Shown: in pieces, positions 17,528 through 26,262 of the stretch
How positions within the stretch are numbered: position 1 is the stretch's first letter
Layout: each line of letters opens with the position of its first letter
NCBI RefSeq assembly: GCF_013204885.1
Contig: NZ_JABMKX010000010.1
Location: forward strand, 186,001-250,000
Direction: 5' to 3'
Source of the DNA: Paenibacillus tritici
GTDB lineage: Bacteria; Bacillota; Bacilli; Paenibacillales; Paenibacillaceae
Length of the DNA stretch: 64,000 nucleotides
The notes under the pieces: model-generated
Databases searched by the model: none
Told to the model about the DNA's origin: nothing
Seen by the model: the letters and a program-made list of their open reading frames with translations, nothing else
Position numbers and translations under genes: made by a program

Positions 17528-18466
17528 ATGGATTGGCTTCATGCTTATGAGGACGAACTCCGTTTGGTATTTGAGGAGAGCCGCAAGGTGATCTCCGCGT
17601 TTCCAGAACCGCTTAATGCTTATGGACAGTCCTATCTGGACCAGTTCAACGTATTTAAGTTAGACAGTCATAAGAATTACATCTGTTATCTGCTGCCCTT
17701 CTGGCTTCAGGACAGATGCAGTCTAAGCCCTGCGCTGACCCGCTCCATGTCTGCCGGGAACGTCTTCTTCATGCTCTACTTCTTCCTCCAGGATGATCTG
17801 ATGGACAGCCGGGAGACCCCGGCAGACCAGGCGCTGCCGCTCGCCAATCTTCTCTATGTGGAATTTCTTAGCATCTACCTGCCATTGTTCCCGGCGGATT
17901 CCCCGTTCTGGTCCTATTTCAACCGTTACATTACGGAGTGGGCAGACAGTGTGAGCGGCGAAGCCGGGCGGGACTACTTCCTGAACGACCGTATCCGTAT
18001 CTCGCACAAGGCAAGTCCGCTTAAGCTCAGTCTTACGGCTGCGCTGCTGCTCTCAGGCCAGTCCCCGCTTATTGCCGGGGCCGAGGAGATGCTTCATACT
18101 GTACTGCTGACCCTGCAGATGCTGGACGACTATGAAGATTGGGAAGAGGATCTGAGGGACGGCAATTACAACTGCCTGCTGTCGCTGGCGCGTACCTATG
18201 CCGGTGCTGCCGGAGAACCGCTGACCGAAGCGGCCGTGAAGGACTTCATCTATATCACAGGCGGACTTGCGGCTTATGCAGCGACTGCAGAGGCTAACCA
18301 CCTTATGCTGGAAGACTTCCCGTGGCAGCTGCCCCGGCTGTTATCCTTCCATCTGGTGCTGGTGAAGAACCTGCAGCAGATCGCTGCAGCCATTGAAGCG
18401 GAGAAGCAATTACTGCAGGCCGGGGGACTGGATTACTGGTTATCCAGACACGGAAATCTCTCATAA
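17528..18466 (+). CDS. Class I isoprenoid synthase-fold protein next to RiPP precursor
   Basis: I chose ATG 17528 (MDWLHAYEDEL), with GGGG 8 bp upstream, over the TTG at 17510. The 312-residue, all-helical product has two aspartate-rich motifs in the positions expected of the class I terpenoid synthase fold: QDDLMD (residues 88-93, DDxxD) and LDDYEDWEEDL (199-209, DDxxD with extra acids). In known enzymes these motifs bind Mg-diphosphate. The rest is too divergent to say whether it is a prenyl-diphosphate synthase, a cyclase or a prenyltransferase. The next gene, 83 bp downstream, encodes an NHLP-type precursor peptide, so it may act on or with that peptide; this is an inference from context. 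No other terpene genes are nearby. Confidence 0.72.
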   Translation: MDWLHAYEDELRLVFEESRKVISAFPEPLNAYGQSYLDQFNVFKLDSHKNYICYLLPFWLQDRCSLSPALTRSMSAGNVFFMLYFFLQDDLMDSRETPADQALPLANLLYVEFLSIYLPLFPADSPFWSYFNRYITEWADSVSGEAGRDYFLNDRIRISHKASPLKLSLTAALLLSGQSPLIAGAEEMLHTVLLTLQMLDDYEDWEEDLRDGNYNCLLSLARTYAGAAGEPLTEAAVKDFIYITGGLAAYAATAEANHLMLEDFPWQLPRLLSFHLVLVKNLQQIAAAIEAEKQLLQAGGLDYWLSRHGNLS

Positions 18467-18549
18467 TCTATATAAAAAGCAATAGAATTATAGAATGGGC
18501 TATGCTATACTAAAAAGGTAATTATAACCATTTTGAAAGGGTGATTGTA

Positions 18550-18789
18550 TTGTCAGTAGGAGTTCTTAAGAATCAGGTGATTCAGAAGGCATGGGAAGAT
18601 CCGGCTTTCAAACAAAGACTGCTCACAGATCCTAAGGCAGCCCTCCAAGAAGCGTTAGGCATTAACCTGCCGGACGACATTACACTGAAGACCGTAGAAG
18701 AAGGCTCCAATGAATTCTATCTGGTGATCCCTCCGAGCCCGTCTTCCGGTGTGCTGAAGACAAACATTGCCCCTCTTAGTTCCTGGTAG
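18550..18789 (+). CDS. NHLP-type (nitrile-hydratase-like leader) RiPP precursor peptide
   Basis: I take TTG 18550 as start (79 aa, MSVGVLKNQVIQKAW) because AAAGGG lies 8-9 bp upstream; the GTG at 18541 abuts that site. Residues 5-60 match the nitrile-hydratase alpha-subunit-like leader used in proteusins and related RiPPs: VIQKAWEDPAFKQRLLTDPKAALQEALGI, then LPDDITLKTVEEGSNEFYLVIPP. The remaining 18 residues (SPSSGVLKTNIAPLSSW) would be the core, with Ser, Thr and Trp but no Cys. No radical SAM, lanthipeptide synthetase or protease gene is adjacent; only the isoprenoid-fold gene is. The gene is convergent with a sensor kinase gene whose stop lies 19 bp away. Product and modification are unknown. 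Confidence 0.8.
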   Translation: MSVGVLKNQVIQKAWEDPAFKQRLLTDPKAALQEALGINLPDDITLKTVEEGSNEFYLVIPPSPSSGVLKTNIAPLSSW

Positions 18790-18807
18790 ATTACTCAAGC
18801 CTTATCA

Positions 18808-20727
18808 TCAACGGGAGTTGGAATCGTCCGGACCCTCTGCACGCGGCAGAATGGTGATGGACTCGGTTCCGGCTCCTTTTTTGCTCATAAACCGGATTTC
18901 ACCCTCCATCGCTTCAATAATCCGGAAGGTAACCATCAGCCCGAGACCCGTGCCCTTCGTCTTATTGGAGGAGAAATACGGTTCCCCCAGACGGCTAAGC
19001 ACCCCCGGCTCCATTCCCACCCCATTATCCTTGATGTGAATATGTATGCTGTCTCCCCGGCTGTAGGCCAGCAGATGAATAGTGCCTTCCTCCCCCAGTG
19101 ATTCGATGCTGTTCTTGATGATATTAATCAATGCCTGCTTGAACTTCGAGGAATTCCCTTTGACCCACAGGTCCTCTTCCACCTCCAGGATCATTTTGCC
19201 CCCGTTCAAATGGCATAAAGGCAGCAAAATGCTCTGGATATGCATGAACTCTTCATTGACATTAAGCAGGGAGACCTGTTCAAATTCCGGTTTGGCAAAG
19301 GTCAGGAAATCTGTAATAATACTGGCTGCCCGGTCCAGCTCGCTTAGAGCCATGAACAAATATCTCTGCTCATCCCCGCTCGACTTCTCGCTGAGCAGCT
19401 GGAGGAACCCGCGTGTGACCTGGAGCGGATTGCGGACCTCATGGGCCACCGAAGCTGCCAGCTCGCTGATGATTTCCATTTTCTCGGAACGCTGCAGTTC
19501 ATTATTGAACAGCTCCAGCTCCTGCGAATACTTCACCACTTGGCTGTGGTTCTGCGCCAGCCGCCGCCCCAGAATCACTATCAGCGAGAGAATGAACACG
19601 ACCAGCGCCCACTTCCAGTACTGCAGATCATAATTCCCGCTATTGAAATAATACCAGATCAGCTCCAGGACCCCGGTTAACGCAGCCGTGCCGAAGCCGC
19701 AGGCGAAGATAATCGCATCCTTATTGCGCTTCAGCGAGAACACGATCACGCAGCCGATGAGCAGAATGAATTGAAGAATCATAATAATTCCGATGATTTT
19801 GGTAGAGACGAAGAAATAGAATTCCACATATCTGTCGCCGGAGAGCCCGTTGATAATCAGGCAGATCAGGCAGAATAAGGAGTAGGCCGTCTGGAACTTG
19901 CGGAATCTGCGGATAATGCCATACCTGCCGGGGCCGAATATATTCTCGAACAGAAAGGTCAGTGCAGGCAACAGCGACAATAGCGCCACATCGAAAAAAA
20001 CCACGCTTATCGCTCCCAGATAGCTGTAGAAGGTATAGGTGAAGGGGGAATAGGTGATGGACAGCACCCCCGTCGAGGCTATCACTATGGAAAGGGAGGT
20101 CGCAATCGGGAAATACTCTCTGTTCAGGAAAAATGCGCATACAAAAAGGACTGCCGCCACGAAAAGAAAGGCACCGCCCAGAATGACATCGGTGAGTCCG
20201 TTTTTGATATAGTCCTTGATAAGCATACTATGCTCGCCAATCACGACCTTCTCCTTGATCCCGATCCGGTCCTGCAGCGTTTGCGTCCAAATATAGATGG
20301 TCTTGCCGTTATCCTGGAAATCCAGCGGCAGCAGCAGGGAATAGTTATCCTTAATGAAGCTGCGGTCCCCCTCAAAAATCAGCCGCTCCTCCACATACAC
20401 CTTAACATGCAGCGCGTAGATCGCCTGAATATAGACAGCGGGAGACACGTAACTATACGATGGCAATGTAATCTTCGTCCAGGCGGAGGATACTCCGGCA
20501 GGCATCTGCGGCATCTTGGCCTGTGCCTCCACATCCATCCACCCCTCGGTCTCCGTTACGGGAGCCTTGCGTCCGTTGTCCTCAGGTCCCTCCTGCCACT
20601 TCATCTGCCATTGTCTGATCTCACCGGCAGGGTAGGAGCCTTGGGCCGATACCAGAAACGTTCCGCAGGTAATGGAGAGTAGCAGAAACACCAACGCTAT
20701 ATGTAAACTTTTGACCGTCAAAGACAT
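18808..20727 (-). CDS. 7TM-sensor histidine kinase, sporulation-kinase-like (paralog A)
   Basis: The 639-residue product starts at an ATG preceded by GAGGTG. It has an N-terminal helix, an extracytoplasmic beta-rich domain (about 30-170, 7TMR-DISM-like) and seven membrane segments between about 178 and 388. A short coiled linker and a complete kinase core follow: phosphoacceptor histidine in SVAHEVRNPLQ (H429), N-box NIIKNSIES, DNGVGM and GTGLGL. The H-box with the QVTRGFLQLL continuation is typical of the KinA-E family that feeds the sporulation phosphorelay. No response regulator gene is nearby, fitting an orphan kinase acting on Spo0F or another remote partner. It is a clear paralog of the next gene upstream. 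Confidence 0.9.
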   Translation of the reverse strand: MSLTVKSLHIALVFLLLSITCGTFLVSAQGSYPAGEIRQWQMKWQEGPEDNGRKAPVTETEGWMDVEAQAKMPQMPAGVSSAWTKITLPSYSYVSPAVYIQAIYALHVKVYVEERLIFEGDRSFIKDNYSLLLPLDFQDNGKTIYIWTQTLQDRIGIKEKVVIGEHSMLIKDYIKNGLTDVILGGAFLFVAAVLFVCAFFLNREYFPIATSLSIVIASTGVLSITYSPFTYTFYSYLGAISVVFFDVALLSLLPALTFLFENIFGPGRYGIIRRFRKFQTAYSLFCLICLIINGLSGDRYVEFYFFVSTKIIGIIMILQFILLIGCVIVFSLKRNKDAIIFACGFGTAALTGVLELIWYYFNSGNYDLQYWKWALVVFILSLIVILGRRLAQNHSQVVKYSQELELFNNELQRSEKMEIISELAASVAHEVRNPLQVTRGFLQLLSEKSSGDEQRYLFMALSELDRAASIITDFLTFAKPEFEQVSLLNVNEEFMHIQSILLPLCHLNGGKMILEVEEDLWVKGNSSKFKQALINIIKNSIESLGEEGTIHLLAYSRGDSIHIHIKDNGVGMEPGVLSRLGEPYFSSNKTKGTGLGLMVTFRIIEAMEGEIRFMSKKGAGTESITILPRAEGPDDSNSR

Positions 20728-20834
20728 GCAAGCACCTCAGAGGAAAGTTTCAGAAGCAAAGTTCTGTTAGTGTTAATATTTCGCTTCATACTCCGCCCAT
20801 CCCTTCAAAAAAACGGAATAAACAAAAATATTTT

Positions 20835-22730
20835 CTAATTATCGGCAAAGGCCGGCAATGTAATCATAACCTCTGTTCCTTCGCCTTTGCGGCTGTGGAA
20901 CTCAATCGACCCGTCCATCGCTTCAATAATACGGAAGGTGACCATGAGACCGAGTCCTGTTCCCTTGGTCTTGTTGGAATAATAAGGCTCTCCCAGTCTC
21001 GCCAGCTCACTGACCCTCATGCCCTCGCCGTTATCCTTAACGCTGACGATGATAGATTCGCCTGATCTCCAGGCCGTTACCACAATCAGCCCCTCCTCCT
21101 GCAAGGACTCGATACTGTTCTTGATCAGATTAATGAACGCCTGCTTGAATTTGGCCGGGCTGCCTGTGACTTGAAGATCCTTCTGCAGACGCAGCTCGAT
21201 GGACCCGCCCTGCAGGTTGGCCAGCGGAACCAGGATACCCGCCACATGCTTCAGCTCGCCGGAGACTTCGAATACATCTACTGTATCCATACCCGGCTTC
21301 GCAAAGGTTAAAAAATCGGTTATGATCACCGAGGCCCGGTCCAGCTCCTCCACGGCCATCTGCAGGTATTCCTTCTCCTTGTTGCCGGAGCGCTCCCCCA
21401 GGATCTGCAGGAACCCGCGGGTGACCTGAAGCGGATTGCGCACCTCATGGGCTACCGAGGCGGCGAGCTCGCTGATAATCTCCATTTTCTCCGAACGCTG
21501 CAGATCATTGTTGAACTTCTCCAGCTCCCTGGAGTATTCCACAGCCTTCTCATGGCTTCCCGCAAACCGTCTCCCCAGAATGACGATCAGGGAAATGACA
21601 AACACCACCATCCCCCACTTCCACCAATACAGATGGTATCTCTCCGTGGAGAGGAAGTAATGTAACAGCTCACTCAAGGAAACAACGGCGAACACCGTGA
21701 AGCCGCAGGAGAACACAATGGCATCTGTATTGCCCCTGCGGGCATAAGAAAGCGCCAGATACAGCAGGTACATAAACTGCGCAATCATCAGCGTACCGGT
21801 TACGTTAATGGTCAGGAAGGAATACAGGGCATCCAGCCGGAAAGAGAGCACTGCATTCAGGATAAGCGCACCTGCACATAACAGGGAATAGGTTAGTTGA
21901 AAATTGCGCACACGGGTTGTGAGTCCACGCTTGCCGGGTCCGAATAACTGTTCAAAATAGAGCGTGAACGCCGGCATAAGCGTAAACAATGCCAGATCAA
22001 AGCAAATCCCCCTCAGCCGTTCCCCGCCGCTTATGATCAGCGGCAGGAACGGGGAGTAGGTAATCAGCAGCACACCAAAGGATATAATGACAAGAATCAG
22101 ATAGAAACCGCTATAGAAAAATTCCGGCTTGAGAAATAGCAGGCAGACCAATAAGGCCCCGGCCATAAAGATCATGGCAGCTCCGAGAACAAGGTCTACC
22201 AGATCCTGCTTCACATAGAAGGACAGCAGCTTATTATAGCTGCCTACTCTTACCTCGCCTTCAATCCCAAACTCTTTGCTGCCTGCGTTCCACAGATAGA
22301 GCTGCTTGGCACTGTCTTGTGCCGGCAGCGGTATCAGCACTTTGTTGCCGCTGTATTCCACATCCCCGTCAGAATCGTAGATAAGGCGGTTGTCTATATA
22401 AGCTTTTAGGCTATCGCCGTATACTTTATCAATCAGAATAGCCGGGTTCGCACCGGCAGGGGGCAAAGATAACCGCAGCCAGGCGGAAGCTGTACCTGGA
22501 GGAGGAAGCGGCCGGGCTCCGCTCGCCTGTATGAAGCTCCACTCCCCGGCAGGCCATGCCGCCGCCTCTTCTATGCCATTGATCCCGGCTGTCTCCCACT
22601 TCAGTTCCCATGCTGGAATCTCAGCTTCTGTATGTCCGTCCCATTCCATGGCGATACCCACCGGAATTATGGCTATCACGAGCAGCAGCATAATCAAGAC
22701 TGCTGCCATTTTGGTTGATGGCAACTTCAT
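20835..22730 (-). CDS. 7TM-sensor histidine kinase, sporulation-kinase-like (paralog B)
   Basis: I chose ATG 22730 (MKLPSTKMAAVL), 7 bp after GAGGTG. The 631-residue product has the same order as paralog A: membrane helix, extracytoplasmic domain with WELKWE and AWLRLSLPP, seven membrane helices, the H-box ELAASVAHEVRNPLQVTRGFLQ, N-box NLIKNSIESL, DNGEGM and GTGLGL. The kinase cores are nearly the same while the extracytoplasmic domains differ, indicating a tandem duplication with divergence of signal recognition. The genes are 107 bp apart. Each has its own ribosome binding site, and whether they share a transcript is unclear. Confidence 0.9.
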   Translation of the reverse strand: MKLPSTKMAAVLIMLLLVIAIIPVGIAMEWDGHTEAEIPAWELKWETAGINGIEEAAAWPAGEWSFIQASGARPLPPPGTASAWLRLSLPPAGANPAILIDKVYGDSLKAYIDNRLIYDSDGDVEYSGNKVLIPLPAQDSAKQLYLWNAGSKEFGIEGEVRVGSYNKLLSFYVKQDLVDLVLGAAMIFMAGALLVCLLFLKPEFFYSGFYLILVIISFGVLLITYSPFLPLIISGGERLRGICFDLALFTLMPAFTLYFEQLFGPGKRGLTTRVRNFQLTYSLLCAGALILNAVLSFRLDALYSFLTINVTGTLMIAQFMYLLYLALSYARRGNTDAIVFSCGFTVFAVVSLSELLHYFLSTERYHLYWWKWGMVVFVISLIVILGRRFAGSHEKAVEYSRELEKFNNDLQRSEKMEIISELAASVAHEVRNPLQVTRGFLQILGERSGNKEKEYLQMAVEELDRASVIITDFLTFAKPGMDTVDVFEVSGELKHVAGILVPLANLQGGSIELRLQKDLQVTGSPAKFKQAFINLIKNSIESLQEEGLIVVTAWRSGESIIVSVKDNGEGMRVSELARLGEPYYSNKTKGTGLGLMVTFRIIEAMDGSIEFHSRKGEGTEVMITLPAFADN

Positions 22731-22976
22731 TTGTGGCACCTCAGTGAATCATTCGTTGTATTTATGTAGTCCATATGATTCTTATTTTCGACAACGTTTG
22801 CACAATACCTGCCTTATCCTGCAAATAACCTCGAATGAGCTCGGTTATTCTGGTTATTCCGCCGGAGGAATGAATATATTAAGCAGAACGCCAGAACGGG
22901 CGGCCGGGCAGATTCGCCGCTGGCTGAACGGGTATAGATGTACTAACGGACTAACAACAAAGGGAGCTGAATAGCA

Positions 22977-23603
22977 ATGGGTAATGAATTCAATAAGACG
23001 GAAGCCGACTTCACCTATGAGCGTTATACCAAAATGGGCGGTATTTCCCCGGAGCAGGATATCCCGCTGGAAGAACTGCGTCCGCTTGGCACCATTACAG
23101 AACAAAGTCCCAGCGAGGCGGCGGCGGATGCCGGGAACCGTCCGCTGGAATCTGCACTGGCCAGTCATGATCCTGCCCATTTCACACCTATAGATTTCGA
23201 CGGGGTAGTGGATGACGGTTCTGATCCGGCGTTGGAGAGCGACCCTATTCTTGCTGCAGACATCGGTCTGAACGTACCGGACGCCGGGCTGGGACCGCGG
23301 GCGGATCGTCCCCTTCCTTCTGCCGGGACCCCGGGCCCGGAACGGGACGAGCTGCTGGAATCCGACGCCATCTATACCGCCGGAGCAGCTGGGTTAACCG
23401 GCAGTGTCATTGATTATGCCGACGGCGAAGATGGGAGTGATGAAGGAGAGCTGACGGATGAAGCGGATGAACCCGCTCCGCTGGAGGATGTCCCTGATGC
23501 GGACGAACTGGTTCCCGGAAGCCGCATAGACCCGGTCTCCCCGGACCCTGACGCTATGCCCGGTACCGATGTGTTGAACGGCTCCAGCGGTGAAGACCAG
23601 TAG
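22977..23603 (+). CDS. Highly acidic, low-complexity protein of unknown function
   Basis: GGGAG lies 10 bp before the ATG. The 208-residue product has no signal peptide or membrane helix. It starts with a conserved-looking head (FNKTEADFTYERYTKMGGISPEQDIPLEEL) and then becomes a disordered, Asp/Glu/Pro/Gly-rich tail with very few basic residues. I recognise no family. It may be a spore or envelope-associated acidic protein, but nothing in the sequence proves that. It is monocistronic, between the kinase pair and the fluoride-regulated gene. Confidence 0.7.
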   Translation: MGNEFNKTEADFTYERYTKMGGISPEQDIPLEELRPLGTITEQSPSEAAADAGNRPLESALASHDPAHFTPIDFDGVVDDGSDPALESDPILAADIGLNVPDAGLGPRADRPLPSAGTPGPERDELLESDAIYTAGAAGLTGSVIDYADGEDGSDEGELTDEADEPAPLEDVPDADELVPGSRIDPVSPDPDAMPGTDVLNGSSGEDQ

Positions 23604-23614
23604 AGCGGTCCATA

Positions 23615-23646
23615 TTGACTTTTGGAGAGAATCAACTTACTATAAT
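23615..23646 (+). promoter_or_regulatory. Promoter upstream of the fluoride riboswitch
   Basis: TTGACT (23615-23620) precedes a perfect TATAAT (23641-23646) by 20 bp, wider than ideal. The predicted transcript would begin just before the aptamer. Confidence 0.5.
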
Positions 23647-23653
23647 CTCATTC

Positions 23654-23745
23654 CATATGGCGATGGAGTTCGCCATAACCGTTCTTCGGGACTAATGACT
23701 CCTACCAGTGCTTACTCTGCTGGTAGGAGTCTGTTTCGTTTCAGA
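23654..23745 (+). promoter_or_regulatory. Fluoride riboswitch (crcB motif) with terminator expression platform
   Basis: The sequence has the conserved fluoride aptamer elements in order: GGCGATGG, a short loop, CGCCATAACC, a small hairpin with a CTTCGGG loop, and AATGACTCCTAC. The 3' ACTCCTACCAG of the aptamer also forms the left arm of a perfect 11-bp terminator stem with CTGGTAGGAGT (23698-23730), followed by a T-rich run. Fluoride binding should keep the aptamer folded and prevent termination, turning on the CLC-type gene that starts at 23795. Confidence 0.93.
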
Positions 23746-23794
23746 AGTCTGTTTCACGTCAGGAGTATATTTCAGGTACGGGGGCTTAAGCAGA

Positions 23795-25114
23795 ATGAAA
23801 AGTAAGTATGCACGGTGGACAGAGCTTGCAGCGCGTCAGAGTCAGCTGGCGCTCTGGAGTACGTTCGTGAAGTGGGTGATTCTCGGAGGAATGGTGGGCC
23901 TGCTGTCAGGAAGTGCTTCCGCTCTGTTCCTGACCGCTCTGGAGGCGGTCACCAGGGTAAGGCTCGAGCATGCCTGGCTGCTCTTCCTGCTTCCGTTAGG
24001 GGGCGCTATCGTTAGCGGGCTGTATATGCGTTACGGCAAGAGCAGTATCAAGGGAAACAACCTGATTCTGGAGCAGATTCAGCAGGGCAATGAAGCCATT
24101 CCGCTGCGGATGGCTCCTCTGGTCCTTGCCGGAACTCTGATTACCCATCTCTTCGGCGGCTCGGCCGGTCGCGAAGGCACCGCAGTACAAATGGGCGGCA
24201 GCTTGGCCGACGCCCTCGGAAGATGGATCAGGATCAGTCCGCTCGACCGCAGAATCCTGCTGATGTGCGGAATCAGCGGCGGCTTCGGCTCCATCTTCGG
24301 AACCCCGCTGGCCGGAACGGTGTTCGGCCTGGAGGTTATCGCTATTGGCCTGATCAGCCATAAGGCGCTGCTGCCCTGTTTTGTAGCCAGCTTCACCGGG
24401 GATCTTACCGCTTCCCGCTTGTGGGGCGTGCATCATATCCATTATCAGGTGGATGCCTTCCCCGGTATGGATGCGCTGGTGCTGGTCAAAGTCATTGCCG
24501 CCTCCATCGTATTCGGTCTATGCAGCCTGCTGTTCAGTGAGCTTACCCATTATCTGAAGCGGACCTTCACAGCCCTCATCCGTAATCCTATGCTCAAAAG
24601 CGCCGCCGGCGGTCTCATCATCATCGCCCTGGTGTATATTGCCGGTACACGGGACTATCTCGGCCTCGGAATTCCGCTAATCAGCGGTTCGTTTACGGCG
24701 GATGTACCCCCCTTCGCTTTTCTGTGGAAGCTTATCTTCACCGCCTTCACCCTGGGGACCGGCTTCCAGGGCGGCGAAGTGACGCCGCTATTCGCTATCG
24801 GAGCTTCTCTGGGGAATAGCCTGGCCGGGCTCCTTCATCTCTACGGCCCTTTTCTGGCTTCGCTCGGCTTCATCGCCGTCTTCTGCGGAGCGGTCAATAC
24901 ACCGATCGCCTGCTTCATTATGGGCATTGAGCTGTTCGGCTCCGGCGGGGCGGTCTATATGTTCATTGCCTGTATCATCAGCTATTTGTTCTCGGGACAC
25001 AGCGGCATCTACAGCTCCCAGCTTATCGGCAGCTCCAAAAGTGCGCTGCTCCCGGTTCCTGATGGAACGACACTGGCAACCGCTAAAAAGCATCACAGCA
25101 AGGACAAGGCTTAA
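23795..25114 (+). CDS. CLC-F fluoride/proton antiporter
   Basis: I chose ATG 23795 (MKSKYARWTEL). A longer ORF from 23708 would begin inside the riboswitch terminator. The 439-residue product is a CLC-family membrane protein with about ten or more hydrophobic segments. The helix-F motif is GREGTAVQMGGSLAD and the first motif contains KGNNLILEQI, instead of the GSGIP and GREGP motifs of chloride transporters. FGTPLAGTVFGLEV and GTGFQGGEVTPLFAIGA complete the pore. These variants are typical of the CLC-F branch, which exports fluoride in exchange for protons. The fluoride riboswitch directly upstream supports this strongly. It should protect the cell against fluoride toxicity. Confidence 0.92.
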   Translation: MKSKYARWTELAARQSQLALWSTFVKWVILGGMVGLLSGSASALFLTALEAVTRVRLEHAWLLFLLPLGGAIVSGLYMRYGKSSIKGNNLILEQIQQGNEAIPLRMAPLVLAGTLITHLFGGSAGREGTAVQMGGSLADALGRWIRISPLDRRILLMCGISGGFGSIFGTPLAGTVFGLEVIAIGLISHKALLPCFVASFTGDLTASRLWGVHHIHYQVDAFPGMDALVLVKVIAASIVFGLCSLLFSELTHYLKRTFTALIRNPMLKSAAGGLIIIALVYIAGTRDYLGLGIPLISGSFTADVPPFAFLWKLIFTAFTLGTGFQGGEVTPLFAIGASLGNSLAGLLHLYGPFLASLGFIAVFCGAVNTPIACFIMGIELFGSGGAVYMFIACIISYLFSGHSGIYSSQLIGSSKSALLPVPDGTTLATAKKHHSKDKA

Positions 25115-25134
25115 GGATGGCAATGAATGCTTCC

Positions 25135-25348
25135 TATATGAGAAGCACTAAAGAAATTAACAAAAAGCAAAAGAAGCGGAGGGGAAATTTGGAACTGTAG
25201 GAGCGGTAGCGACCGCCTTTGTCACCGGATTTCCACCGCGAAGAGCGGTTTAAATCAAGAAATCTGGGGACAACAGCGGCCGGAAGTCCAAATGTTCACC
25301 GTAGTGACGATGAAGCTTTAAGTTCAAAACCTAAGTGCATCTTATATA
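25135..25348 (+). mobile_element. MITE-like intergenic element, copy A (214 bp)
   Basis: The ends are imperfect 14-bp terminal inverted repeats (TATATGAGAAGCAC and, read inward from the right, TATATAAGATGCAC). The interior shares long near-identical blocks with the inverse complement of 30664-30914, including an A/G-rich block with GCGGAGGGGAAATTTGGAACT, the GGAGCGGTAGCGACCGCC hairpin and a block ending GTTCACCGTAGTGACGATGA. It contains no ORF. It lies 20 bp after the CLC-F gene and just before the promoter of the cyclophilin gene. Confidence 0.75.
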
Positions 25349-25355
25349 GCAGGCT

Positions 25356-25385
25356 TTGCATGATGCAAGGCAAAGAAGGTATGAT
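25356..25385 (+). promoter_or_regulatory. Promoter of the cyclophilin lipoprotein gene
   Basis: TTGCAT (25356-25361) and TATGAT (25380-25385) are 18 bp apart, immediately downstream of the MITE-like element. The start codon is 50 bp further on. Confidence 0.5.
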
Positions 25386-25435
25386 ACAGAGGTGATTGTA
25401 CCAGATTATTCAAGCATAAAAGGAGAGATTCTGAA

Positions 25436-26146
25436 GTGAAGCTTACAACAAGACAACCCGTCATCCTGCTGGCGATAATGTGCCTGATGCTCGTGATTCT
25501 GGCGGGCTGCGGCAACAAGCCAACCAGTAATACTGCCGGGAACGGAAACGGCAGTCCCACAACAGGCAGCGAGCTGCCACAGAATAATCCTGCAGCAGCT
25601 ACGGAAGGCGTACCTTCAGCCACCGCGAGCCACCCGGTGGTTACGATTGAGATGGATAACGGCAGCATCATTAAGGCGGAGCTGTATCCTGAGGTTGCCC
25701 CCAACACAGTCAACAACTTCATTTCACTGATCCAGAAGGGCTTCTATGACGGAACCATCTTCCATCGGGTTATTCCCGGATTCATGATTCAGGGCGGTGA
25801 CCCTGACGGTAAGGGGACTGGAGGTCCGGGCTACAGCATCGCGGGAGAGTTCAATAACAACGGCTTCACTAACAACCTGCTGCATACGGAAGGCGTGCTG
25901 TCCATGGCCAGGGGCAAGGAGATGGATACGGCGGGCTCACAGTTCTTCATTATGGCGGATTCTTATCCGAGCCTTGACGGCGAGTATGCCGCCTTCGGCA
26001 AAGTTACCGAAGGACTTGACGCCGTGCAGGCTATCGTCAATCTGCCGCGTGGCGAGAATGACCGTCCTGACCAGCCGCCGGTGATGAAGAAGGTCAGCGT
26101 GGATACGCTTGGCGTGACTTATCCAGAGCCGCAGAAGGTGCAATAA
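25436..26146 (+). CDS. Cyclophilin-type peptidyl-prolyl isomerase lipoprotein
   Basis: AGGAGA precedes the start at 25436. The 236-residue product has a lipoprotein signal (ILLAIMCLMLVILAGC), a 45-residue Asn/Gly/Ala/Thr linker and a compact cyclophilin domain. Key active-site segments are FHRVIPGFMIQGGDPDGKGTGGPGY, MARGKEMDTAGSQFFI and LDGEYAAFGKVTEGLD. It should catalyse cis-trans isomerisation of proline peptide bonds in proteins outside the membrane. It is monocistronic with its own promoter and terminator. Confidence 0.93.
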   Translation: MKLTTRQPVILLAIMCLMLVILAGCGNKPTSNTAGNGNGSPTTGSELPQNNPAAATEGVPSATASHPVVTIEMDNGSIIKAELYPEVAPNTVNNFISLIQKGFYDGTIFHRVIPGFMIQGGDPDGKGTGGPGYSIAGEFNNNGFTNNLLHTEGVLSMARGKEMDTAGSQFFIMADSYPSLDGEYAAFGKVTEGLDAVQAIVNLPRGENDRPDQPPVMKKVSVDTLGVTYPEPQKVQ

Positions 26147-26185
26147 CGCTTCTTGCCGCCAGCGGCAGCGAGAATTCAACACAAG

Positions 26186-26225
26186 ACGAAGAGCCATCCT
26201 CCGGTAACGGGAGATGGCTCTTCGT
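26186..26225 (+). terminator. Intrinsic terminator of the cyclophilin gene
   Basis: ACGAAGAGCCATC and GATGGCTCTTCGT form a 13-bp perfect stem with CTCC/GGGAG pairing inside. It lies 40 bp after the stop codon. The following T-run is weak, and it may serve both converging genes. Confidence 0.75.
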
Positions 26226-26262
26226 GTATCTTCATTGCTCTTAAGTCCTAAATCATTGCGAA

